Positions 1-11,000 of a stretch of DNA of 64,000 nt are shown here, in pieces. The notes below the pieces were generated by a model. The model searched no databases. It was not told the origin of the DNA and saw only the letters and a list, made by a program, of their open reading frames with translations. Source of the stretch: Plutella xylostella. Lineage: Eukaryota; Arthropoda; Insecta; Lepidoptera; Plutellidae. The stretch covers positions 6,138,001 through 6,202,000 of the forward strand of contig NC_064009.1 of the NCBI RefSeq assembly GCF_932276165.1, given 5' to 3'. A program made the translations under genes and the position numbers. Numbering within the stretch: the stretch's first letter is position 1; the number at the start of each line of letters is the position of its first letter.

Positions 1-227
1 AGATTTGTGTTGTATAGTATATTGCTAAATTATTTCAATGTATTTTTATATTCCATTCCATTAAGTTACGTACCTATATGTTATGATTTTATCTAGCTCT
101 TCGGTACCAGACTGATTTAAAGGTACTTTTATTTTATGGTGCAATTTATTGTCTAGAGCGTTGTGATAATCTGTTTACAATTACATACATTATACAGCAA
201 TATTTCCTAGTTTTATTGGTAAAAATC
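1..227. other. AT-rich flank, no gene seen
   Basis: No coding region or repeat boundary is visible apart from the left target-site duplication of the next element at 218-227. Confidence 0.6.
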
Positions 228-1595
228 CTTTGTTCCCATCGAGTCACACATCAAACCTGTCACACTGTATACGGTTGGGAATTATTCATAAAAAGTGTGC
301 CATCTAGTCACAGTGTTACTCGATGGGAGTGTTACTCGTTGGGAATGCTTTATTTCTGAATTCCAAACCAGCCTCTGTAACTGGATGGGAAAATTAACTA
401 GAAAATTCCCAACTGTTCTCCTGTTACTCGTTAAGATTTGTTCAGTGATGATGAATGATGATGATGCCTAACCAGTGTAGGTACTGTGACTTATATTAGT
501 ATTTATTATTACGTATTTTTTTATTTTCGTTTCATGAAAAAGTATGAATATAGAAATAATTATTCCGATAAAATAAATTTTATTAAACTAATTAACAATA
601 AAATTATAAAATCAAAACCGAATTATAAAATCTGATACTGGATGGGTAGTAGGTACAGCAGTAGCCATAAAAAAATAGAGAAAATGAAAACTTTCATTTC
701 CCAAATTTTGCGTGGAGGTGACTTTATGGCAGTTTGATATTTATCGACTCATATCTGCTTTGCTCTACCATGAAGAAATAATTAGGTACTTCCGAAGTAC
801 CTCAGATTAATGATGATCTGGCGCTTACACCGCGGGCGCGCCTCGGACATAGACGGAAGATGCACATGATCTCAAAATAATAGCGAAAAATTTGTGGACC
901 AACACCGATTATAGAACTTACGTAAGTACTTATTTAATTATTTTATTCGGAAAACTTAAACTCGTTAACACAATGTTACTATTTTGCATAACAGCCATGT
1001 AGTAGTTATAGTTATCGCATATGGTGGAATTCAGATCCATTGGACTCTTGTATTGGCTCAAAAGACTTGATGAGGTTTCACTACCGCCATCCACCTTAAT
1101 CTCTTATTCCCTCCATACAAAGGTTGTCTGGCAGAGATCTTTTTAGTGATAAGACCGCCTTTTGTACCCTAATTAAGTTCATCATCATTAGCCTATAGCA
1201 GTCCACTGCTGGACGTAGGCCTCTCCCAAAGCACGCCACTGGATGTGATCTTTAGCTGTCCGCATCCAAATTAAGTTACAACTTGTATATTTTATTATTC
1301 TTTTAGGGTGTAAGTACAAATAAAGTGTATGTATGTAATATGTGTGTATTCTATTCTATAATCGGTTTTTGTCTATGGTGGAAAATTCTCCATTGAAAAT
1401 CCCAACAAGTTGTTAGGAATTTTAATTTTCATAATCCCAACTAGTTACAGTGTTACAGTTGTATGTGACACGTTGGGAATGAAGGAAAAGGGTGTTTCAA
1501 CGAGTAACAGAGTGTGGACTGATGGGAATTTTGTACTTAAAATTCCCAACGAGTAACAGTGTGACTGGTTGAGGTGTGACTGGCTGGGAACAAAG
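228..1595. mobile_element. Non-autonomous DNA transposon, 10-bp target-site duplication
   Basis: The ten bases GGTAAAAATC occur at 218-227 and again at 1596-1605, directly flanking the element. Its ends are inverted repeats beginning CTTTGTTCCC, with further imperfect matching inward for about 60 bp, rich in repeated GTCACAC and GTTGGGAAT blocks. No transposase is encoded. A 9-10 bp duplication with long TIRs fits a Mutator-like (MULE) MITE; that assignment is inference. A LINE remnant lies inside it. Confidence 0.7.
1183..1275 (-). pseudogene. 3' end of an RTE-like LINE (remnant)
   Basis: Read on the minus strand this encodes the conserved C-terminus WRALGEAYVQQWTAIG followed by a stop and a short ATG/TGA microsatellite, the usual 3' tail of lepidopteran RTE-type endonuclease/reverse-transcriptase elements. 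Only the last few dozen bases survive. It is nested in the TIR element around it. Confidence 0.6.
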
Positions 1596-1653
1596 GGTAA
1601 AAATCAGTCCACGGTGTAGTAGACGACTGTGTTTACACTATGGAGTTCATTAC

Positions 1654-2390
1654 GGGTTCCGCTCATCTCGCATAATCTTTATTGACCAAAACTCATTTCG
1701 CATAACTCGTATGGTCTAAACTTTTTTGGCCGAACCATCACTTTGCCAAGACTTATGTGGCATAAGGCTCGTTTCGTCTAAAACTCTTTAGGCACAATCT
1801 TTAAACACCTAAGTTTCGTTTGCTCAAATTTATGTTCGTCTATACCTATGTATAATCTTGTTTCTCCTAATGTTATCTTAATAAATAATATATTAAGTAT
1901 GTAGTAAATGTACAAATTGTGGTATTTTTCTCCTACATCCCGAAAATCACGATATTGTATGATCAAAAAATCGAAAGTTAAAGACCAATATAATTATTAC
2001 AAACCCCATGAGATCGAAACCTAAAAATAGGTGCGACGACGAGCAAAGCGAGGAGGAGCGTGTTAGGTGCACATGTTCATCAAAACCAAAGCGGAGCGTT
2101 TTCCAAACAGCGGAAACAATACAAGGCACCAGTTTGCGCTATGTAGGGAGACGCTCCGTCAAAGTTAAAGCCAAACGAATATTATTACTTTGTATAAACC
2201 TATGCCATAGCATTATTAGGCTATTCAAGATTTGGCAATACCATTATTAGGCTAAACAATGTTATGCGAAATAACTTTTTACTAAACGAGATTTATGCCA
2301 TACGATTTTCGGCGTAACGAGACTTTGACCAAACGTTACTATGCAATACGAGATTAGGCAAATAAATCTTATGCTAAAAAAGGTAGAACC
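1654..2390. mobile_element. Non-autonomous DNA transposon, 9-bp target-site duplication
   Basis: GTTCATTAC is present at 1645-1653 and 2391-2399. The element between has short inverted ends (GGGTTC at the left, GAACC at the right) and many diffuse repeats of the type TTATGCGAAAT. The segment 2020-2110 carries the GAGGAGGAGCG-type block common in lepidopteran repeats. No transposase is seen. It could be a MULE-type MITE. Confidence 0.6.
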
Positions 2391-2408
2391 GTTCATTACA
2401 GTCCGTAA

Positions 2409-2620
2409 GGCTCAGCGCACACCAAGAGCAGAGCAGAGCAGAGCATATTGTGAAATCATTGAAAAATTAATCTTATGATAATTCCATACATTTCAAAATT
2501 GAATACACGTCCCAACTTGATGCTCGACCATGCTCGAGCTTTCTAGTAAATGTTCGAGTATGCGTTCTACATTTTGCTCGACCATGCGCGAGCATTTTGC
2601 AGTTCGGTGTGCGCTGACGC
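2409..2620 (-). mobile_element. PIF/Harbinger-like MITE, copy 1 (inverted)
   Basis: This is a 212-bp unit with TIRs GGCTCAGCGCACACC and GGTGTGCGCTGACGC, preceded by TAA at 2406-2408. It is the inverted partner of the next copy, so 2409-2819 is a near-perfect palindrome of about 195-bp arms. TAA duplications plus these TIRs suggest PIF/Harbinger. Confidence 0.75.
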
Positions 2621-2819
2621 TAGAACTGCAAAATGCTCGCGCATGGTCGAGCAAAATGTAGAACGCATACTCGAACATTTACTAGAAAGCTCGAGCATGG
2701 TCGAGCATCAAGTTGGGACGTGTATTCAATTTTGAAATGTATGGAATTATCATAAGATTAATTTTTCAATGATTTCACAATATGCTCTGCTCTGCTCTGC
2801 TCTTGGTGTGCGCTGAGCC
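2621..2819 (+). mobile_element. PIF/Harbinger-like MITE, copy 2 (5'-truncated)
   Basis: Same family as copies 1, 3 and 4, but it lacks the first about 15 bases of the unit (no GCGTCAGCGCACACC). It ends GAGCC and is followed by a TAA (2820-2822) shared with copy 3. Confidence 0.7.
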
Positions 2820-2822
2820 TAA

Positions 2823-3034
2823 GCGTCAGCGCACACCGAACTGCAAAATGCTCGCGCATGGTCGAGCAAACTTTAGAACGCATACTCGAACATTTACTAG
2901 AAAGCTCGAGCATGGTCGAGCATCAAGTTGGGACGTGTATTCAATTTTGAAATGTATGGAATTATCATAAGATAAATTTTTCAATGATTTCACAATATGC
3001 TCTGCTCTGCTCTGCTCTTGGTGTGCGCTGAGCC
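2823..3034 (+). mobile_element. PIF/Harbinger-like MITE, copy 3
   Basis: Full 212-bp unit flanked by TAA at 2820-2822 and 3035-3037. It is directly abutted to copy 2, sharing one TAA. The same unit recurs at 45,705-45,916. Confidence 0.75.
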
Positions 3035-3037
3035 TAA

Positions 3038-3206
3038 GGCTGTTTTTAACAGCAGCATGCGGATTTCATCACGCACGCGGATTGCACGCCATTTTCCCGC
3101 GTCTCGCGTACTATCATATTCCACACGTCAAAATGAATACTTGTAGGATCGGGTGCGGGGCAATCCCGCGTGCGTGATGATTTCCTCATGCTGTTAAAAA
3201 CAGCTT
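3038..3206. mobile_element. Short TIR element (MITE)
   Basis: Inverted ends GCTGTTTTTAACAGCA / TGCTGTTAAAAACAGC with further matching (ATCACGCACGCGG / CCGCGTGCGTGAT). About 170 bp, no coding capacity. It abuts the right TAA of MITE copy 3. The target duplication is not clean. Confidence 0.6.
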
Positions 3207-4550
3207 TAGATAGGTAATCCCGAGCCACAGACGCATGCATCTACCTCGAACGTTATTTTTTTCGTTCATCATTAGCTACCTAATCGGATTTTGGAAAATA
3301 AAACATCAGTTACCCAAAGTATTTTGATATTATTTTATTATAACAAATTAAATTACAAATTAGGCATATTTACAACGAAATTCCAGTGGTTTCTTTCATA
3401 CAAAACTATCGTAATGTTTAGTGTTACAAAAAAACTATTTCAGTCGTTCATGTATTATATTGACACATCGGTGTATTTAATTGCTTGAAGAACAACACAT
3501 TGATTCATGTGTGTTCATTCTGAAGAGATTCGTACAGTAGTTTTCAAATTATCTAATTTATACGTACAAGATAAATGCAAAGATGACAGCGTGACGGGCG
3601 GGCCCTGCCGTTCACCCCAACTAGCCATATTTAGTAACTGACACATGTGGCCTAGTGTAACACAGGGTAATAGATTTTAAACATTGTTTTCGGTCATTTG
3701 AAATTGTTTCAGAAGCTTACACATAAAATTCAGTCTAAATGCAGTTATACCTTAATTAGTTTATTGACCTAAAGATGAAATTATAATGGTATCTGCTCAT
3801 TGAGATCTTTTATTTGTCTTCTTGCATTGTTAACGTAAGTAGCTATTAGCAAGGAGAGAAAATAAGAGATCGTATCACACGTTAAAATGAACAATTTGGT
3901 AAGTTATAAAATTATGAGCAAACAATTTCACAATATACAATAGGAATTCCATATGGTTTTTTCTAAATAATTCTAATTTAAGTTAAATTGATATCAACAA
4001 TGCTTTAGTCATCCAACCAGAGTTTAAAAAAATGCTAACCGGCGACATAATAGAGTTCTATCTATCTAAATCGAAGAAATACCTGCGTTGTCATCATAGT
4101 TAATTAAATTCTATACTTCATTCTGTACAAGACTGGCAATGTGGAATAAAAATATGACAGTATGACTCAAGTGGCCTCATCATATTTGTATTACATAAAT
4201 ACAAACCAGTCAACACGCTAACTGTAGTTAGTTACTTAAAGACGTGTTTTCACGATTATATAAAAGTATTGAAAGTAGAGTATGATCCGAGTCTGTAGAT
4301 GTCAAGTGATAAAACGGACCGGCTCGGGTGAGTAGCATCAGTCGGTAGGACCGGTATATTCAAATCGTGAAAACGCGGCTTGATACTTAGTATAAGATCC
4401 GAAAAGACATGTAGCCTTTTACTCGTCAAATTATGAAATAATTAATATATGATTTTATATTATCGTGATCACTTGCTTATCAAGTGTACTGTAGATCAGG
4501 GAATATTTTAAGACTTTCAGCCAAATTCTTACTTCATAATTTACTCGGAA
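3207..4550. other. Intergenic DNA downstream of Rpd3
   Basis: No supported gene. An inverted pair (GTTTTCACGATT near 4250, AATCGTGAAAAC near 4360) may mark a degenerate MITE of about 130 bp. The rest is AT-rich. Confidence 0.5.
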
Positions 4551-4556
4551 TTTATT
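4551..4556 (-). terminator. Candidate poly(A) signal of Rpd3
   Basis: TTTATT on the plus strand reads AATAAA on the minus strand about 470 bp past the Rpd3 stop. It is the first canonical hexamer found downstream; there is no transcript evidence. Confidence 0.35.
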
Positions 4557-5024
4557 ATAAGAGAATAATTGTACATAATACTTTGACAAAATTCTTATCC
4601 TAAAGAAGATAAAAAAATAAACCTATTGCGACCCAAGATCAAGACTCTAAATCACTTTTTACATTGACTCAAAGCAGTACTTGCACAAATAAAATCGTAC
4701 AACAGATTTAAAATACTGCCAAGTTGTCTAAATAAATAGTAAAGTCGCCTGCTAACAAATATGAAGAATACCTTACTTACAAATAACAAAGTAACTGTTA
4801 TCTTACGATGGATCAGATTTGTCTGGAGGCGACCATAATATCTTACATTACATACATAGATACAAACATAAAGGCGGAATTCCATAGATGTTTATCTACG
4901 TTAGTTTAAATTCAGCCGCATGAGCTTCTTGACGTAATAAAAATATAAATTCAGAATCTCACTTAGGTGCGACACATTTGTGCTACGGACGCGGTCGGGC
5001 GGCGCCGCCTCGCTCGCGGCTGAA

Positions 5025-8000
5025 TCAGGGATTTGTCGGCGCCTCTTTCTTTGGCTCCTCCGCTGCGCTCGCGTTTTTCACTTCGTCTTTCACGTCTTCA
5101 GCTGGAATAACAAACGGTTACACGTTAGTAATCGGTAGACCCTCACTGCACGGTTCTCACACTACTATGAATCACGCTGCACGTTGCGTGGTTACGTGCC
5201 CGAACACTGCTTATAACCTTGTAAGTATCTCCGTTTGTATAGAAAACACGCAGAAAACGTACGTGCGTTCATAAAATACACGCAATACGCAGCGTGATGC
5301 AGGGCACTGTGGGAACTGGATCTATCATCATCATCATCATCATCATCATCACGACCCATTACGTCCCCACTGCTGGGGCACGGGTCTCCTTCCAATGAAG
5401 GAAGGGTTTGGCCTAGTCCACCACGCTGATCAAGTGTGGACCCCAACACAAGCAAGCTTGTGCTGAGAGAGTTGTCGGGTAAGTGGGCAACCCGACTGTC
5501 AGATGTTTTCAAGCCGCCCGAAGACCTCTGACTAGGCTTAACGACCGATGGATCTGATTAGACAAAATTCAATACATCGATTAAATACCGGCTTAATCAA
5601 TTAGTTAGAATCATCAATCAATTTCCGTTGTCATGGCCATGGCTGAATAGTTGGACTGCCTCTATTTATCTATAGCGAGGTGGCACTCACCCTTGAGCTC
5701 GTCCTTCACCGGCGCGCCGTCCTTGTCGAGCCGGGGTCGCTTGCGCGGCTGCACGCTGCGGTAGGAGCGGTTGTCGCGGCGCCCGCCCGAGCCCTCGTCC
5801 TCCGAGTCCGACAGCTCGCCGTCGCCCGTTATGCGCTTGTCCTGGGGTTACAACAAATGTTACGTTATTACCTATAATTCAATAAATAACAGTGATCACT
5901 ACATAGTACAAGTTACTTTTCAGGGCTGTCTGTATCTTCTATGTCTTTGCAATGCTTATATCTTTAAAAAGTACACAGCTGATTTTGATACTGAAATACT
6001 GAAAGACGGTTTAATAGTTTATATGTCATAAGATGATTTTGTAGAAGTACTCTGGAGTCACCTCTGATCTGACTACTTGATGAATGGTCTGGCCTTCGGT
6101 GAGTACATTTTTGAGCAAATGCAAAATAAGAAATCCTTTTTTCTAAAATTGTATTCACTGTGGGGGTAATACATACCTTCTCGATCTGTGGCAGCCTCTC
6201 GTCCTTGTCGATTTTATCTTCATCATCTGACTCGTCGTTGACGGCGTCTTCAGGGATGGCTTGTACCTACGTATTCAAAATAAACCAGTTACAAAATGAA
6301 ATCATGAGAACAATATCTAAAGCTATTTCGTATTTTTTCATCAATTACCTAGTTATTTATTCAACGATGCACACCATAATATAATTTTTGGGGGTATTTT
6401 TAGGGTTCCGTAGCCAAAATGGCAAAAACGGAACCCTTATAGTTTCGTCATGTCCGTCTGTCCGTCTGTCCGTCTGTCACAGCCGATTTACTCGGAAACT
6501 ATAAGTACTACAGTGATGAAATTTGATGGGAATATGTGTTGTATGAACCGCTACAAAAATATGACACTATATATAAATAGTAAAAAAAAGAATTGGGGGT
6601 GGGGCCCCCCATACATGTAACTGAGGGATGAAATTTTTTTTTTCGATGTACATACCCGTGTGGGGTATCAATGGAAAGGTCTTTTAAAATGATATAAAGT
6701 TTTCTAAAAAACATTTTTCTTAAAGTGAACGGTTTTTGAGATATCAGCTCTCAAAGTCGTAAAAAGTATGTCCCCCCCCCTCTATTTTTATAACTACGGG
6801 GTATAAAATTCTAAAAAAAATAGAGGTGATGCATGCTAATTAACTCTTTCAACGATTTTTGGTTTGATCAAAGTATCTCTTATAGTTTTTGAGATAGGTT
6901 GATTTAACTACGAAACCCTTTGTGCGCGAGCCCGACTCGCACTTGGCCGGTTTTTTTTGTTTAATATGATGGAGCATGTTCGCTGATCAACATACTTGAA
7001 CTCTGTAATTTCTTTGTATTATTTGTAAGAATGCCTATTCACCTGAACGCCAGGCGCGTGCGGCAACATCCTCAGGTTCTCGAACAGTCTATTCTTGATC
7101 TTATCCAAATACTCCGGGGTATTCTGGTTGGACATGTTGCTCGGCGAGATGTGCAGCTTGAAGTCGGGCCCGAAGTACTCGAAGTAGTCGTTGTAGGGCA
7201 GCTCGTTGGCGATCTCCACGCCCAGCGCCACCGACGTCTCGTAAGTCCAGCAGCGGGACACGTTGCGGATTGTGTAGCTGCGGGAGAAACGTTAAGGTTA
7301 GTTTGTTGTTTTATGGTTCACTCACACGGCATCGGTAAAATGTATGTATGTATAAGTTTTTGTTCGGCAGTGGCGTATTGAATTGTATGAACGAGTTCAC
7401 GCATTATTGTATACTGTATCCAAGCTGCTTGATAAGAACGTATACCATAAAACGGATACTGTGAATTACTGTGAGAATGAACACAGGTGTGATTGAAATA
7501 TGTTCAACTTCAAAAACTGTTGAAAATTTCACGGAATATTGTATACTGTATCCAAGCTGCTTGATAAGAACTTATACGATAAAACGGATACTGTGAGAAT
7601 GAACACAGGTGTGATTGAAATATGTTTAACTTCAAAAACTGTTCAAAATTATGACATAGAGTTTTATTTAACTATTGTCGTAACACACATTAGCACGGTA
7701 GATAGTAGTAACGGGCAGCAACTATTTTAACATCTTTTCAGTCAGAAGTTACCATCGGTCTACATAACCGACCACTGCTACAAAACCTTACACTGTTATT
7801 TATAAATCAGGTATTAGACTCACCCGCCGCCGCCCACGAGCAGGAAGGGCAAGCCGAACCGCTTGACGAGCTCCACGCAGCGCCCGTGCCCGCGCACCGT
7901 CAGGTTGAAGCACCCCAGCCGGTCGCCTGTACGGGAAGTGTTGGTTAGACTTTGTTTGCATGACTATAGTGTTGATAATACATATATGGCCGCCACAAAG

Positions 8001-11000
8001 ACTCAAAACTTGCCTCTAATGTTTTCATTTATGTAAGTAACTGAGAGTCATTACTTTAAAATCTTGTCACCGTCCGTTTCAGGAACTTCGAAATCACAAT
8101 CAGACAAACATACAGCTGCCAGAACATCTACTTTGAGCGTGTGAATTATATGTTTTACAGGCGAAGTGATTACACTGGGACATCACGCTAACGCTAACGG
8201 CTATATTTAAGGGACATTACATTTTTATCCCCAGTACACTGACTTATCAGTGAGTAGCAAGGGACGCACGCTTGGGCATCTCACTCAAGACAGAGGAACT
8301 TACAACCCAGACATATTATTATGATGACTCAATATCGAAACCACACTGACCTGTGAGCGAGTCGGCGCCGCACTGCAGCACGACGGCGCTGGGCTGGAAG
8401 GTCTCCATGACCTTGCTGATGATGGGCACGAAGATGGACTCGTACGAGTCGTCGTCCATGCCGTCCCGTAGCGGGATGTTCACCGCGTAGTACTTGCCCT
8501 TGCCCGCGCCGATGTCGCGCAGGTCGCCTGCGGGAGGGATGGGTTTAGCACGTGCTGAGCTGGCGGGCTTTTGAGGTTACGGTGTTTATGACGCTATTCA
8601 TTATTCTACACGTGATACGTTAAGTTATAGGCTCGTAAGTAGGTTTCTTCATGAATGGAAATAGGTACATATGGAATATCTAGTCATAATCATAATACAA
8701 AGGAGGACAGGAAATAGGTATAATAAAAAATTTATGTATTCACAAATTGAACAATTGCATGACTGGCATTTATGATAATTTCTAGAATGAAACCCAAATG
8801 ACAATGTAAGAACCTTGTTTCTCATAGTCTGAATAAAAGACAAAAACCTATTCTAAACAAATTCAAATTTATATCCTTAAAAATGTTTCCACAAACCTGT
8901 TCCCGGGAAGTACTCCCCGTACTTATGGAAGGACACGGTCATGACCCTATCCGTGGTGTAGAAGGCCTCCTCAACGCCGTCGCCGTGGTGCACGTCGATG
9001 TCCACGTACAGCACCCGCTGGTGGTACTTCAGCAGCTCCAGGATCCCGAGCACGATGTCGTTCACGTAGCAGAAGCCCGACGCTTCGGATTTCTTGGCGT
9101 GGTGGAGGCCGCCGCCCCAGTTGATGCAGATCTCTGATGCCTGTGGGGGAAGTGGGTTGTAATTTTTGTTGCTTGGTGAATGGTGAATGTAAAAGTAATA
9201 ATTATTTATTTATCGTGTGGCTTTTTTCACTGATTGGTTACACTTTACACATATGTCGAAGGTGCACCTATCTCACACAAGGCCATCTGACCCACTAGGC
9301 AGAGCCTTGTAGCTCTGTCTGTTGTAATAGGTGTTTGCCTTGTAGGAGGCATTCTTTACAGCTTATCAATGTTGATACAAATTATAAACAAGCAAAAAAA
9401 TTTCAAAGCAACTACATTAATTAATACCCAATTTTCATTAAGGTAATGAACACTAACCTGTTTGTTGAGCTTGACTGCTGCGGCCACAGAGCCTCCAGCT
9501 GATAGTTGACAGAACTCATAGAGACCATCAAACACTGGACAATCTTCACCCACATTAACTGCAAAACAAATTGAATATGAATTTATTGTAATAAAATTAG
9601 ATCCAAATGGCTGCAGAATCACAACCTTTCGGTCTTAGCACAAAAAATAGACATGTGCCTTGAAAACAAAATAACTTCTTACGAAATAAACTCCTTTGCA
9701 GGATTAATCATGCTCTTTCCAACTTACATCTTTGCATTTGTTTGTTGTACTCGGACATGTTGTCTGGTCTGATGGAGCGCAGGAAGCGGATGTAGTCGTC
9801 CGAGTGGAACTTTGTCATCTCGTCAGCAGTGGCTTTGTGTGGTCGCTGAAATTGTTAATTTTATTCAGTTGATTTCATCATTATTACCAACACGAAAACA
9901 TAATCTTGCCAAAATTGCACTTGCCACTTTTAAAAATATCTCGTTAATGTTTTGCATTCTTTTGTTGTCTTAACATTTTTCATAGTATCTATCCGAGGTG
10001 AAACTCACGTAAATTTCCATTTTTCTGTATAATCCATAGTTGAGCAGGAGGTTGTGCGTCATACGTATGCGGTGAGGCTTCATCGGGTGTCCCTGCCCAT
10101 AGTAGTAGTTGCCAATGTCACCTGAAAATATTAAATCAAATTAGCTCTAAATCTACACACTGCATATTGTACTAATTAATTAATTAATTTAATTTTCCAT
10201 GGATGTGTTGTGATGTGTTTCGTAAGTTCTTTAATGTTATACATTGTGTGTTCCAGCCACAAATGGACGTAGTTACGCAGAAAGGCCTCAATCCACAACT
10301 TTGTCAAAATTGAGTTATATACTAGAACATGCTATTTAATGTAGGGTCTACCTGTCAAGAAAACAAACACAGTAAAAAACCAACTACAACATACTTTTTT
10401 GATGTGGGGGACCAACCCACATTGTATGAAACACACATTTTTTAGTTTCACATAAAGGACTCAAACTGTTTGAGTCCTTTTACAGAAACGCATTTCCTAT
10501 GAAACCATGAAAAATTTAGTTTTACATAAAAGACTCAAGCGCTCTGAGTCGTTTTAGAGAAATACGTATTCATTAAAAAAAGACAATTTGTATTTAGCAG
10601 AAAGGACTCAACCCGTCTGAGTCGTTTTAGAGGAATACTTATTCATTGAAAAAAGACAATTTGTATTTAGCAGAAAGGACTCAAACCGTCTTGAGTCGTT
10701 TTAGCGAAATACTTATTGATTGAAAGAAGTCAATTTGTATTTAGCAGAAAGGACTCAAACTGTCTGAGTTGTTTCATATAATATAAGTTTTTAATAAAAC
10801 AGTTCAAATTTTATTTGGCAGAAAGGATTCAAACTGTTTTTGTTCCGTCTCTTGGCCACTATTCTGTCACCGCATTTTTCCACCTTCCGTTTCCCCACGA
10901 GCCAAGTATCCTGCCACTCCCATTTCAGTTCGGCGACCCGCATACCGACGTTGAACACTTTCCTCTTTTGACGGATCACCACGTTGGGAATACGTCTAAG

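Noticed and set aside
2493..2970. Open frames on both strands giving the same peptide
   Set aside because: They arise from the inverted MITE copies; no gene.
3888..3905. ATGAACAATTTG followed by GTAAGT, a possible first exon on the plus strand
   Set aside because: No matching downstream exon with compatible coding sequence was found before the Rpd3 3' end.
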